Assembly: GCA_947259315.1 (NCBI GenBank)
Contig: CAMYLR010000004.1
Location: forward strand, 146,192 to 210,191
Reading direction: 5' to 3'
DNA from: an uncultured Gemmatimonadales bacterium
GTDB lineage: Bacteria; Gemmatimonadota; Gemmatimonadetes; JACCXV01; JAHWKZ01
DNA: 64,000 bases
A model generated the notes under the pieces. The model did not search any database, had not been told where the DNA came from, and saw only the letters and a program-made list of their open reading frames with translations. Position numbers and translations under genes: made by a program. Shown here piece after piece: positions 9,235 to 18,060 of this stretch (its first letter is position 1; every line of letters begins with the position of its first letter).

Positions 9235-9894
9235 CTAGAGGGGCTGTTTTACCACTCGGATATAGGGAAGCGGCTGCTCCCAACCTTCCGGAAAGCGTGC
9301 CTTGGCGTCCTCGTCCGACACCGCTGGCGAGATGATGACATCACCGCCCATCTCCCAGTTAGCTGGGGTCGCGAGCTGTTGCTCCGCCGTTAGCTGGCAC
9401 GAATCGACCAACCTCAGGATCTCGGCAAAGTTGCGACCGGTGCTCATCGGGTACGTGAGGGTCGCCTTGATCTTCTTGTCCGGCCCGATCACGAAAACCG
9501 AACGCGCTGTGGCGTTGTCCATCGGCGTGCGTCCCTCCGACGTGTCGCCCGAGTCGGCCGGCAACATGTCGTACGCCTTGACGACCTTGAGCTCCGGATC
9601 GCCGATCAGCGGGTAGTTGACCGCGTGTCCCTGTGACGCCTCGATGTCCTTCGACCACGCTTCGTGATCGCTGACGCCGTCGATGCTGATGCCGATGATC
9701 TTGCAGTTACGCCTGTCGAACTCGCTCTTGAGGCCGGCGACAGCGCCGAGCTCGGTCGTGCAGACGGGCGTGAAGTCCTTCGGATGCGAGAAGAGGATCG
9801 CCCAACTATCGCCGATCCACTCATGGAAGTTGATCCTTCCTTCGGTCGTATCGGCCGTGAAGTCGGGCGCCGTGTCGTTGATTCTAAGTGCCAT
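9235..9894 (-). CDS. 1-Cys peroxiredoxin (Prx6 family)
   Basis: 219 aa. Start ATG 9894 lies downstream of GGAGG with spacing 5; an in-frame start 24 bp upstream would place the ribosome site inside the gene. The active-site motif HPKDFTPVCTTE puts the peroxidatic Cys at residue 45. The long C-terminal dimerisation region (PANWEMGGDVIISPAVSDEDA) is typical of Prx6, and the length fits the family. A second Cys at 64 and one near 168 are not at 2-Cys resolving positions. It reduces peroxides in the cytosol. The NHL protein gene 52 bp upstream on the same strand could share its transcript, although a possible promoter lies between. Confidence 0.93.
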   Translation of the reverse strand: MALRINDTAPDFTADTTEGRINFHEWIGDSWAILFSHPKDFTPVCTTELGAVAGLKSEFDRRNCKIIGISIDGVSDHEAWSKDIEASQGHAVNYPLIGDPELKVVKAYDMLPADSGDTSEGRTPMDNATARSVFVIGPDKKIKATLTYPMSTGRNFAEILRLVDSCQLTAEQQLATPANWEMGGDVIISPAVSDEDAKARFPEGWEQPLPYIRVVKQPL

Positions 9895-9927
9895 ACCGTC
9901 CTCCGTTGAAGTCCCCACAACAGGTCG

Positions 9928-9957
9928 ATTTTACCGCTCGTCGAGTCAGTCGCCCAA
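9928..9957 (-). promoter_or_regulatory. Possible promoter of the peroxiredoxin gene
   Basis: Minus strand: TTGGGC (9957-9952), an 18-nt spacer, then TAAAAT (9933-9928). The -10 box matches the sigma70 consensus at 5 of 6 positions but the -35 is weak. It lies at the end of the NHL gene, 34 bp before the peroxiredoxin start. Confidence 0.3.
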
Positions 9958-10896
9958 CCCGATGGGCTCCAACTCGACCACTCGTTTGTCGATCTGGTCG
10001 ACGCGCAGAATCCGGTGCTGGTTCGTGTCGGCCACGTACACCATGTGCCCGGCCGAGGCCAACCCCATCGGCTCGTCGAGCTCGGCCTCGAACGGCTCCA
10101 CCGTCTCGACCGCCCTGGTGTCAGGCTCCAACATCTTGAGCTTGTGGTTGTACGTGTCGGCGATCCACAACCGGTGGACGCCCTGACCCCACGCCAGACC
10201 GGCGAACGAGCCCGCCGCGACCAGGGTCGTCACTTCGGAGCCGGGCTCGAACCCGACCGTTCGCACGCCAGACGACTCGGCGTCGGCAAAGAACAGTCGC
10301 TCACCGTCGGTCGCCAGCGCCATCGGTTGGGCTAGTGCCGCCGTCTCGGATGGACCATCGGTGATAAGCTCGGTCCCCGATCCGGCATGCGGTGCCAACT
10401 CGCCCGACTTGAGATCGAGCCGCCAGATCTGGTGCGATCCGGCCATGGCGATAAAGAGATCGTAATCCCAGAGCAGCACGTCCCAAGGCGAGCGCAGCGA
10501 TGTATCGAGCGCATTGCCGGGTGCGATCGTGTCACCTGCCAGCTCCCCGGTGCCGGCCATCGTCGCCACCTCATCCGACGCCAGATCGACCATTCGTACG
10601 GCGTGGTTCGCCCGATCGGCGACGATCAACATGTCGCCCGAAAGCGCCAACCCCTGGGGTTCGTTAAACGCCGCCTCACCGATCGAGCCATCGGCGAACC
10701 CGGCTTCTTTGCCACCGATCACCTTTTGGACCTCGAACGAATCGCCCACAACGTGCCCGAATACGATGCGATGATTGCCGGTGTCTGAGATCGCCAACCG
10801 ACCTTCGATGTCGGCCGCCAAGCTGCCCGGGAACCGGAGTCCGCTCAAGGGTCCTGCTTCCCGGCGCTCGCCTACAGATGTCGCTTCTTGATTCAA
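9946..10896 (-). CDS. NHL-repeat beta-propeller protein (NHLRC2-like, without thioredoxin domain)
   Basis: 316 aa. The start is TTG 10896: AAAGGAGG lies 7 nt upstream and no other start fits it. No signal peptide is visible. The chain is built from NHL-type repeats, each ending in an (I/V)(S/A)DTxNHRI- or VADRANHAV-like turn: SDTGNHRI, VADRANHAVR, ADTYNHKLK, VADTNQHRI. The opening LRFPGSLAADIEGRLAISDTGNHRI closely follows the propeller half of NHLRC2-type thioredoxin-NHL proteins, but the thioredoxin and C-terminal domains are missing. It is likely a six-bladed propeller that binds a partner. It lies in the MerR operon and is followed by the peroxiredoxin. Confidence 0.8.
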   Translation of the reverse strand: MNQEATSVGERREAGPLSGLRFPGSLAADIEGRLAISDTGNHRIVFGHVVGDSFEVQKVIGGKEAGFADGSIGEAAFNEPQGLALSGDMLIVADRANHAVRMVDLASDEVATMAGTGELAGDTIAPGNALDTSLRSPWDVLLWDYDLFIAMAGSHQIWRLDLKSGELAPHAGSGTELITDGPSETAALAQPMALATDGERLFFADAESSGVRTVGFEPGSEVTTLVAAGSFAGLAWGQGVHRLWIADTYNHKLKMLEPDTRAVETVEPFEAELDEPMGLASAGHMVYVADTNQHRILRVDQIDKRVVELEPIGLGD

Positions 10897-10908
10897 GGCG
10901 TGCCTCCT

Positions 10909-11307
10909 TTACTCGCCGTTGCCCTCGCCCGGCTCGGCGTCGCCACGATGAAACGCATCAACGTAATCGACGAGCTCTCCGAGGTCGCGGGCCAGCGTCT
11001 CGAAGGTGTCCTTGACACGCGCCTCCTCGAGCTCGACCGACAGCTGACCGCTGCCCTTGCGCATCTCCGCCAACCGCTGGCGCGCCCCTTCGATGGTGTA
11101 CTTCTTGTCGTAGAGCAGCTCCTTGACGAGCTGCACCATTTCGATCTCACGCTTGCGGTAGGCGCGGTTGCCGGCACGGTTCTTGACCGGCGCCAACCCC
11201 TTGAACTGGGTCTCCCAGTACCGCAGGACGTGTGGTTTTAGACCGGTGATCTCGCATACCTCGCCGATCGAGTAGTACTCCTTCTTCGCAATCGGGTTTA
11301 ACGCCAT
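10909..11307 (-). CDS. MerR-family transcriptional regulator
   Basis: 132 aa. ATG 11307 follows GGAGG with spacing 5; a GTG at 11313 overlaps the ribosome site. Residues 10-80 are a MerR winged helix: YYSIGEVCEITGLKPHVLRYWETQF, then NRAGNRAYRKREIEMVQLVKELL. The C-terminus is a short helical dimerisation segment without Cys, so it is not a metal or redox sensor of the MerR/SoxR type. It lies 2 bp after gpsA and belongs to the der-plsY-gpsA operon, an order I associate with Gemmatimonadota-like genomes. Its target is unknown. Confidence 0.88.
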   Translation of the reverse strand: MALNPIAKKEYYSIGEVCEITGLKPHVLRYWETQFKGLAPVKNRAGNRAYRKREIEMVQLVKELLYDKKYTIEGARQRLAEMRKGSGQLSVELEEARVKDTFETLARDLGELVDYVDAFHRGDAEPGEGNGE

Positions 11308-11309
11308 GT

Positions 11310-12329
11310 TCACCTCCGTTCGAACTCGGGCTTCAGCTCCCGAGCCATGAGTTCCTCCAAAACGACTCGTGGGCTCTTGGCTTGGTACAACATCTCGTAG
11401 ACGTGATTCGCGATCGGCATCTGAACCTCGGCGCTCAGAGCCAGATCGTGCACCGACCGCGCGGTGCGCACCCCTTCGGCCACCATCCGCATGTCGGCCA
11501 GGATCTCCTCCAGCGTCTCGCCCCGGCCGAGCCGGACGCCGACGGTTCGGTTGCGTGACAGCTCGCCGGTGCAGGTCAGCACCAGGTCGCCGAGACCGGC
11601 CAACCCCATAAACGTCAGCCGCTCCCCGCCGAACGCCATTCCAAGCCGTGAGATCTCCGCGAGACCGCGCGTGATCAATGCCGCGCGAGCGTTGTGACCG
11701 TACTCGAGACCGTCGGCGATGCCAGTTGCGATGGCGATGATGTTCTTGACCGCTCCACCCAACTCGACACCGACGACGTCACTCGACGTGTAGACCCGGA
11801 ATCGTGGACCGGCGAACGGCTCGCGTGCGGTTTCCGCCACCACCGGATCTTCGGCCGCCAGCGTCACCGCGGTCGGGTACCCTCGACACACCTCTTCGGA
11901 GAATGACGGACCCGACAGGACCGATACGCGTGCGGCGTGTCCCGACCCCAGAACCTCGCTCAACACCTCGGTCATTCGTTTCAGCGTCTCGTTCTCGATC
12001 CCCTTCGAAGTCGAGACGACGATCGCATCGCCGCCGATGTGCGGAGCCGCTACGGTCATGACCTCGCGCACGGCGTGGCTCGGCGTCGCCGACACGACCA
12101 ACTCGGCGCCGCCAACCGCGTGATCGAGATCACTCGTCGGCTCGATGTCGGCGCTCAACTCGTGCTGCGATAAGTACCTCGGGTTGCGACCGGTATCGCG
12201 GATCGCGGCCACCAGATCCGGATCGCGCGCCCAGAGCCGAACGGCGTGACCGTTCCGCGCCAACAGATCCGCCAGCGCCGTTCCCCACGAGCCAGCACCA
12301 ACCACACCGATCGTCCGCTGATCGCTCAC
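11310..12329 (-). CDS. gpsA: Glycerol-3-phosphate dehydrogenase [NAD(P)+]
   Basis: 339 aa. GTG 12329 overlaps the plsY stop by 4 bp (GTGA). The Rossmann motif GVVGAGSWGTALADLLA is at the N-terminus, the family signature VLSGPSFSEEV is mid-chain, and GAVKNIIAIATGI carries the catalytic Lys. The C-terminal helical domain contains GLAGLGDLVLTCTGELSRN. The enzyme makes sn-glycerol-3-phosphate from dihydroxyacetone phosphate, the substrate of PlsY encoded immediately upstream, so the pair begins phospholipid synthesis. Confidence 0.96.
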   Translation of the reverse strand: MSDQRTIGVVGAGSWGTALADLLARNGHAVRLWARDPDLVAAIRDTGRNPRYLSQHELSADIEPTSDLDHAVGGAELVVSATPSHAVREVMTVAAPHIGGDAIVVSTSKGIENETLKRMTEVLSEVLGSGHAARVSVLSGPSFSEEVCRGYPTAVTLAAEDPVVAETAREPFAGPRFRVYTSSDVVGVELGGAVKNIIAIATGIADGLEYGHNARAALITRGLAEISRLGMAFGGERLTFMGLAGLGDLVLTCTGELSRNRTVGVRLGRGETLEEILADMRMVAEGVRTARSVHDLALSAEVQMPIANHVYEMLYQAKSPRVVLEELMARELKPEFERR

Positions 12330-12961
12330 GCCGCCCCCGCCCCGGTCGGACCACTGGGCCGGATCTGTTTCTCATCTCCGCGTTTCAATCGTCCGATGTT
12401 CTCGCGATGGGTCCAGAAAACGAACACCGCCAACAACGTGGTCAGGGTCAGTAGCGGCCAGCTCGCCGGTAACCCTCCCGCGTACAGGATCCAGACGGCG
12501 ATCAACAACACCAATGTCGCACACAGCGACGCCAACGAGACGATTCGGCGCCACCCGACCACCGTGATCCAAGCCACCGCGGCTAACCCGGCCGCCAACG
12601 GAGCTAGCGCCAAGAACACACCCGCCGCGGTGCCGATCCCCTTGCCACCCTTGAACGCCAGAAAGATCGAGAACACATGCCCGGCCACCGCTGCTACACC
12701 CACCAGCACGGCAAACGTGTTGGGCTCGATCCCACCGGCGAACCATCGCGGTAAGAACCAAACCGGCAAAAACCCTTTGGCCACATCGACCACCAGCACG
12801 ACGACCGCCGGTCCCGCGCCGAGATTGCGATAGACGTTGGTCGCACCGTAGTTGCCGCTACCGACCTTCGATAGATCGACGCCACGCACCCGGCCCGCCA
12901 GAAACGCGGTCGGAAACGAGCCCGCCAGGTACGCCAATACGATCCCCCCGATCGCGCTCAT
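12326..12961 (-). CDS. plsY: Acyl-phosphate:glycerol-3-phosphate acyltransferase
   Basis: 211 aa. ATG 12961 overlaps the der stop (ATGA). It is an integral membrane protein with five to six hydrophobic segments. PlsY motifs are GSFPTAFLAGR followed by LSKVGSGNYGATNVYRNLG (motif 1) and VFSIFLAFKGGKGIGTAAG (motif 2). It acylates the 1 position of glycerol-3-phosphate at the inner membrane using acyl-phosphate from PlsX, which is not in the window. It is coupled to gpsA downstream. Confidence 0.95.
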   Translation of the reverse strand: MSAIGGIVLAYLAGSFPTAFLAGRVRGVDLSKVGSGNYGATNVYRNLGAGPAVVVLVVDVAKGFLPVWFLPRWFAGGIEPNTFAVLVGVAAVAGHVFSIFLAFKGGKGIGTAAGVFLALAPLAAGLAAVAWITVVGWRRIVSLASLCATLVLLIAVWILYAGGLPASWPLLTLTTLLAVFVFWTHRENIGRLKRGDEKQIRPSGPTGAGAA

Positions 12962-14334
12962 CGTGCCCCGTCGTCAGCGGTGGCACCGACCCTGGCTCGG
13001 GATTTCGATGTCGCCTTCCGGAAGAAGATCTTTAGCGGCACACCCGTAAACCCGAATGCGTCTCGGACCTGGTGCTCGATGTAGCGCCGATAGTGTTCTG
13101 GAATCGCCGCCGGGTCGTTCGAGTAGAACAAGATCAGCGGCGGCCCAGTCTCGACCTGATGACCGTACAGGATTCGAACCACGCGGCCCGGGCGACGGCC
13201 CTTGGACTGCGGCGGTTGCACCTTCGACGTCGCCGCATGCAGCACGCGATTGAGGTCCGGCGTGGGGATCTTCTTGTGCCATTCGTCGGCCACGCGGATC
13301 GCTTCATCGAGGGTTCGGCGGACCCGCTGCCCTGTCAGCGCGCTCAACGTCACGACCGGTGCGTACGCCAGCCGGGGCGCCTGCTCGCAGAACGCCTTCT
13401 CGTACTCGCTCGCGGTGCGCTCATCCTTCTCTACCAGATCCCACTTGTTCGCGCACACGACGATGCCTCGGCGCCGCTCCTCGACCAGGTTCAAGATGCG
13501 CATGTCCTGGCGCGACAGTGTGTCGGTGGCGTCGAGCATGACGATCGCCACCTGCACCCGGTTCAGGCTCCGCACGGCGCGCAAGTACGTGTAGTACTCG
13601 AGGCCCACCTCGAGCGCGGCGTGGCGACGGATGCCGGCGGTGTCGACCAACCGGATCTGTCGTCCGTCGTACTTCATCGTCGTGTCGATCGCGTCGCGGG
13701 TAGTACCCGCCATCGGCGAGACGATGAACCGTTCTTCACCGAGCAATCGATTCAGAAACGACGACTTGCCGACGTTGGGCTTTCCCAAAACGGCGATCGC
13801 GATCTCGTCGGGGTCGAGCCCTTCTTCACTGGACTTTGGCGGCAACGCATCGACGATCGCATCCAACAAATCACCCGACCCCATCCCCGATAGCGCTGAG
13901 ACTGCTCGAGGATCACCCAAGCCGAGCTCGAAAAACTCGTACACGAGGTCGTGCTGACGCGTGCCGTCGATTTTGTTGACGGCCAGAATTGCCGGCCGGC
14001 CGCTCTCGCGGAGCATGATCGCCGCGTCCCGATCTGTCGCCGCGATGCCGGCCTGCGCGTCGACCACCAGCAAACACACGTCGGCCTCTTCGATCGCGGC
14101 CTGAATCTGAGCGTTGACTTCGCGCTCCATCCCCTCCTGGCTCTCGGGGACCAAGCCACCGGTGTCGACCAGCGTGAACTTGCGACCGTTCCAGTCGGCG
14201 GTCGCCGTGTGACGGTCTCGCGTAACGCCCGGTTGATCGTCGACGATCGCCATCTTCCCTCCGAGGAAGCGATTGAAGAGCGTCGACTTACCGACGTTCG
14301 GGCGACCGACGATGGCGACTACCGGGAGACTCAT
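12958..14334 (-). CDS. der: Ribosome-assembly GTPase Der (EngA)
   Basis: 458 aa from ATG 14334, which overlaps the AI-2E permease stop by 4 bp. There are two tandem GTPase domains. The first has GRPNVGKST, DTGG and NKID; the second has GKPNVGKSS, DTAG and NKWD. A C-terminal KH-like domain follows (RVVRILYGHQVETGPPLILFY, then GVPLKIFFRK). Der helps 50S subunit assembly and is usually essential. An open frame runs further upstream inside the permease gene, but the standard Der N-terminus begins at MSLPVVAIVGRPN. Confidence 0.96.
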   Translation of the reverse strand: MSLPVVAIVGRPNVGKSTLFNRFLGGKMAIVDDQPGVTRDRHTATADWNGRKFTLVDTGGLVPESQEGMEREVNAQIQAAIEEADVCLLVVDAQAGIAATDRDAAIMLRESGRPAILAVNKIDGTRQHDLVYEFFELGLGDPRAVSALSGMGSGDLLDAIVDALPPKSSEEGLDPDEIAIAVLGKPNVGKSSFLNRLLGEERFIVSPMAGTTRDAIDTTMKYDGRQIRLVDTAGIRRHAALEVGLEYYTYLRAVRSLNRVQVAIVMLDATDTLSRQDMRILNLVEERRRGIVVCANKWDLVEKDERTASEYEKAFCEQAPRLAYAPVVTLSALTGQRVRRTLDEAIRVADEWHKKIPTPDLNRVLHAATSKVQPPQSKGRRPGRVVRILYGHQVETGPPLILFYSNDPAAIPEHYRRYIEHQVRDAFGFTGVPLKIFFRKATSKSRARVGATADDGAR

Positions 14335-15578
14335 GCCGTCTCCTCGTCGTGGACCGAATCGGCCTTGCGGTAGTAGACCGACTTCTGGTAGGCGGAGAAC
14401 GTGTTTTCGATCAGCAGCTTGATCAGCACCGCGAGCGGAATCGCCAGCAACAACCCGGTCAGACCGAAGAACGAACCGAACGCGATGATCGCCAGCATCA
14501 CCCACACCGGGTGCAGACCGACGCGGTCACCGACGATCTTGGGCGACAGGAAGTAACCGTCGAACGCCTGCACCACCAGGAATACCCCTGCCACCTTGAG
14601 TAGCGAGATCCAGACCGGGACCGTTACCAAAGCGATAAAGAGCGCCGGGATCAAGCTCACCACGAGCCCCAAGTACGGTACGATGTTGAACACTCCGGCG
14701 ATCACGCCCAGCAGAACGGCGTTCGGAAAACCGACGATCCAAAACCCAATGCCGGTCGCCAAACCGACAAACAGCGCGACCATCAATTGACCCCGCAGGT
14801 ACTCACCGAGCAGCTCGTCGTAGGTCTCAAGAAACGACATCGTTCGCTTGCGGTGGTCCCGCGGCACCAGCCGTCCAACCCAGCGCTCGATGCTGTGGAA
14901 GTCGCGCAGCAAGTAAAACGTCAGCACCGGCGTCAACACGATGTAGCCCAAGATCGTGAACGCCGTCTGGACGCCGCGGCCGAGACCGATCGCCGCACCC
15001 CACGACGGCTGCAACGAGCGGATCTGCTCGCTGATGAACACCATCACGTCGCGACTCTCGATCTCTAGGGCACGCTCGAACTGGATGTCGCGGATAAGCG
15101 GCAGTGGGCTGTCGGCGAATGCCTGGATCTGTGCTTCGTACCAGCGCTGCAACCCGGCCAGCATCTCCGGGAGGTCCTCCAGGAACTGACGCCCCTGTTC
15201 GAAGACCATCGGGATGACCAGCACCAGCGACAGCGCGACCACGAGGCCCGCCAAGCCGACCACCATCACCGCCCCCCACGTTCGGCTCACGTTCTGGCGC
15301 TCCAAACGGTCGACCAGCGGATCGGCTACGTAGGCTAGGATCAGGCCGAGCACAAATGGCGCCAGGAACGAGCCCGCGACGTGAACCAGCCACAGGGCCG
15401 TGAGCGTCCCGAGCGCGATCACCAATCGTCGGTACGCTTCGGTCCCGAACAGCGGCGTCAGCAGGTAGACCAGCACCAGGAACAGGACGATCGGCGACAG
15501 CACCGGGCGGATCGACCACACGAAGAAGGCCAACAGCAGGGCCCACGCGATGATCATCGTCGGGCGTCGTTGTTCCAT
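14331..15578 (-). CDS. AI-2E family transporter (PerM/TqsA-like permease)
   Basis: 415 aa. ATG 15578 is preceded by GGAGG with spacing 7. About eight membrane segments are visible. Family traits are the paired N-terminal segments followed by PFVLGLILAYVADPLVDRLER, a soluble helical region, and the C-terminal block GVIAGVFNIVPYLGLVVSLIPAL and FGLTGLLLAIPLAVLIKLL. Members export autoinducer-2, sodium or other small solutes, and the substrate cannot be assigned. It is the first gene of the operon that continues through der, plsY, gpsA and merR; its promoter must lie in 15579-15709. Confidence 0.88.
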   Translation of the reverse strand: MEQRRPTMIIAWALLLAFFVWSIRPVLSPIVLFLVLVYLLTPLFGTEAYRRLVIALGTLTALWLVHVAGSFLAPFVLGLILAYVADPLVDRLERQNVSRTWGAVMVVGLAGLVVALSLVLVIPMVFEQGRQFLEDLPEMLAGLQRWYEAQIQAFADSPLPLIRDIQFERALEIESRDVMVFISEQIRSLQPSWGAAIGLGRGVQTAFTILGYIVLTPVLTFYLLRDFHSIERWVGRLVPRDHRKRTMSFLETYDELLGEYLRGQLMVALFVGLATGIGFWIVGFPNAVLLGVIAGVFNIVPYLGLVVSLIPALFIALVTVPVWISLLKVAGVFLVVQAFDGYFLSPKIVGDRVGLHPVWVMLAIIAFGSFFGLTGLLLAIPLAVLIKLLIENTFSAYQKSVYYRKADSVHDEETA

Positions 15579-15636
15579 AGAAACCGCCTCCGGAGAACCC
15601 GGCTAACCGCCTTTAGTCACAACAGATAGGAAGGCC

Positions 15637-15653
15637 AAGCTCAGATTGAGCTT
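15637..15653 (-). terminator. Possible weak terminator hairpin
   Basis: A perfect 7-bp stem AAGCTCA/TGAGCTT with a 3-nt loop is flanked by GCC/GGC that could extend it across a bulge. It lies 57 bp past the stop of the phosphatase gene. The minus-strand tail (GGCCTTCC) has few Ts, so the call is tentative. The rest of 15579-15709 shows nothing I can identify beyond the expected promoter of the AI-2E operon. Confidence 0.35.
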
Positions 15654-15709
15654 GAAGGCAGGAGTTTAGAGGCGAGAAAGGCCGAGCGTCAAGCGCGACT
15701 CAGCATCCG

Positions 15710-17647
15710 TCACTGCTTCCAGATATCGAGCGCCTGACCATCGATATCGGTTCGCATCTCAGCTTCGCCGCGGTAGGATCCCAACAACCCGCCCAGCCGG
15801 GGTATCTCCCACGTAATCCGGTCGGGTGGTTCCATACCATAGAGCTCCAGGATCGTGGGATAGATGTCGACCGTGCGTGGCATTCGACCGCTCTCGAACA
15901 ACCGCTCCGCTTTCTCAACGTCCAGCTTGGGGCCATGGATCAAGAGCGGGACGACGATGTGCTCTCGTCGGAGGCCACCGTGAAGCCCCGCTTGCATCTG
16001 GTCCCATGGTTCATACCCTGGCGCGGCATCAACGATGATGTCGCCCGAGTTGGGTCCGTCCAGCAACTGCACGATCTGAACAATCCCGTCCGGGTACTCG
16101 GAATCACGCGTCGCCGCGGCCCACGCGTCACCATCGTAATAGAGTTCTCCGCCTACCATCGCCCGCGTACCCTCGAACGACGCATAGCCGAGCGGGTCCA
16201 CTCCGAGCACCGCGCGGTACGAGTATTCCCGTTTTCCACGATCGTCACGCCGAGCGCGAATCACCGCCTCCCCCGAACGTGAGAAGACGTGGTACTCCAC
16301 CCGGCTCCGATCCTGCGCATAAACGTGTGAGACCTGGGGGTACGCCAGAAGCGCTCGGACAAGATCTGCCACCTTGCGGTCACCATCTGCCAGCCCCTTT
16401 ACCCCGTAGGCGCGAAGCTCTTCATATGACGGCCGCGTCGTCCAATCGTCGAGTGACGCGTCAGGCCGTCGGAAATACAGTTGCACGTTTCCATTCCCAG
16501 AGACGGCTCCGATCCCTGCCCACTGTCGATGAGAACCGCACCGCCAACGTTCGATCTCACGCCCCGAACTCCCCATCATGTTCAAGTGCGAATCGTGAAT
16601 CGGAATAGCAGTGTCTTGCGACAGTTGTCGAATAACGTTGAAGTGTGCATCCGGTGTGTCGCGCACCGTGCTCGTGCCGTGATCGGCGGTTACGATAATC
16701 GTGAGATCATCGAGCACACCGCGTTGTTGAAACACATAGCCGATTGCGCCCAGGATCTCGTCCGTCTGGCGTAGCGCTAAAGCGTACTCGTTCCCCACGC
16801 CGTATTGGTGCGAGGTGTCGTCGGGCAACCGGAGTGAGATCATAGAGAATTTCGGCGTGTGGCCTAGCTTTCGTGCCGACCATCGCTTTTCGCGAACCAC
16901 TCGTTCGAGGCTTGCCAGGCTAAAGAACTCTTCGACCAGTAGTCGCCCCCGGCCGCGACGACCCCACGGGAACAGTTCGCCTTCAAACTCGGCGATATCG
17001 GCGTACCGCCTGATGCTGAAGTCGGGGCTCAAGTAGTTCAAGAACGACAGCAAATTCTGAAGATCGTTATCGGCCACGCGCCCGAGGCCATACATGCCGA
17101 TCGCCCCCGGCAAGCTGAAGTAGTTCTCGTGAAGAGGCCGGAGCACAGACCCATCATCCCGCCACCCGCGCCGGGTCACGAACCCTGCCTGGTTGAACGT
17201 CTCTTCGCGTCCCAAGACCTCGAAGATCGTCGGGAACTCCGTCGTGAGATCCTGGCTGATCTCCTTCGTGTGTTGACCGATGTACGCCCGGAACGACTTC
17301 TCGCTCCGCAGATACTGACGGATCCCTGAAAGGTGCGACCTCTCAGGGAAAAGCCCCATCAGGAACGGTGCGTAGGCTGGGCCCGTAGTGCTCGGCCACA
17401 CGGACGTTGCCGCTGTGTACACGCCCCGCTTGACACCGCTCGAGTCTGGCGCCAACAGCCGTCCCAAGTACGGGAGCTCACCGGACTCAAGCATCGACCT
17501 GAAAACCGTCTCACTCGTTCCGTCGAGAATAACGAGTACGACCGGGTCTTTTACGGGCTGTCGTTCAGGATCTGACGACGTCGCGAAGATGAAGAGGAGA
17601 ATGGCGAGAAATGGCGCTGCGAGCCAAATGACATTTCTGCGCTTCAA
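15710..17647 (-). CDS. Membrane-anchored alkaline-phosphatase-superfamily hydrolase (phosphodiesterase/sulfatase-like)
   Basis: 645 aa. It starts with TTG 17647, which overlaps the TGA of the channel gene by 4 bp (TTGA), so translation is probably coupled. Residues 8-23 form one membrane anchor or uncleaved signal. Metal ligands of the alkaline phosphatase fold appear in order: D in VILDGTS, a Thr nucleophile region in SVWPSTTGPAYAPFL, D and H in LPDDTSHQYG, DH in VTADHGTS, and H in GLHGGLRREHIVVPLL. The ending DIYPTILELYG is also family-typical. It probably acts in the periplasm on a phosphate or sulfate ester. The substrate is unknown; type I phosphodiesterase/nucleotide pyrophosphatase relatives are the nearest by motif. 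Confidence 0.82.
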   Translation of the reverse strand: MKRRNVIWLAAPFLAILLFIFATSSDPERQPVKDPVVLVILDGTSETVFRSMLESGELPYLGRLLAPDSSGVKRGVYTAATSVWPSTTGPAYAPFLMGLFPERSHLSGIRQYLRSEKSFRAYIGQHTKEISQDLTTEFPTIFEVLGREETFNQAGFVTRRGWRDDGSVLRPLHENYFSLPGAIGMYGLGRVADNDLQNLLSFLNYLSPDFSIRRYADIAEFEGELFPWGRRGRGRLLVEEFFSLASLERVVREKRWSARKLGHTPKFSMISLRLPDDTSHQYGVGNEYALALRQTDEILGAIGYVFQQRGVLDDLTIIVTADHGTSTVRDTPDAHFNVIRQLSQDTAIPIHDSHLNMMGSSGREIERWRCGSHRQWAGIGAVSGNGNVQLYFRRPDASLDDWTTRPSYEELRAYGVKGLADGDRKVADLVRALLAYPQVSHVYAQDRSRVEYHVFSRSGEAVIRARRDDRGKREYSYRAVLGVDPLGYASFEGTRAMVGGELYYDGDAWAAATRDSEYPDGIVQIVQLLDGPNSGDIIVDAAPGYEPWDQMQAGLHGGLRREHIVVPLLIHGPKLDVEKAERLFESGRMPRTVDIYPTILELYGMEPPDRITWEIPRLGGLLGSYRGEAEMRTDIDGQALDIWKQ

Positions 17648-18060
17648 TCTCTAGCGCCGGTTACCGTGCGACCAACCAAATACGCCACCAACCCGACAAG
17701 AAAAAGTTGTCCAGTGATCGCCTCGACTGTGGCCATCGTCTGTGCCAACGGTCGCACCGGTGTAACGTCACCGTATCCGAGTGTCGTCAGTGTCACGTAA
17801 CTGAAGTAGACGAACTGCCGTCCTAGGTCACTGCCGTGATCGAGCCCGGCGAACGAACCTGCAGCCATTCGCTCCACCATACCGTATGCAATCGCCCAGA
17901 CCATTCCGACAATGATGTAGACGCACAACGATGCGCTGACCGCAGCCGCAGTGATTCTGCGGTAGGTCAGAACGCGGAGCAAGAAGACCACCGCCACAAC
18001 ACAAACAGCGCTTTCTGGGTTCGAACGGTGAACAGTGAGCCAACGAAGATCGCGCCCCAC
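17644..18060 (-). CDS. Two-TM potassium-channel pore protein (C-terminal part, frameshifted gene)
   Basis: 138 aa if read from GTG 18060. The real homology starts near residue 18 (CVVAVVFLLRVLTYRR). Two membrane helices flank the selectivity filter TLTTLGYGDVTP, with SFAGLDHGSDLGRQFVYFSYV before it, as in the ion-channel family with an Ion_trans_2 domain. The first 17 residues (MGRDLRWLTVHRSNPES) look like out-of-frame translation. The matching N-terminal helices are encoded in another frame at 17967-18191. Together they would make one inner-membrane potassium channel. The gene is therefore broken, or the sequence carries an indel near 18000. The phosphatase gene overlaps its stop. Confidence 0.7.
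   Translation of the reverse strand: MGRDLRWLTVHRSNPESAVCVVAVVFLLRVLTYRRITAAAVSASLCVYIIVGMVWAIAYGMVERMAAGSFAGLDHGSDLGRQFVYFSYVTLTTLGYGDVTPVRPLAQTMATVEAITGQLFLVGLVAYLVGRTVTGARD

Noticed and set aside
17985..18010. Programmed -1 frameshift in the channel gene
   Set aside because: No X XXY YYZ heptamer or downstream pseudoknot is apparent; decay or error is simpler.
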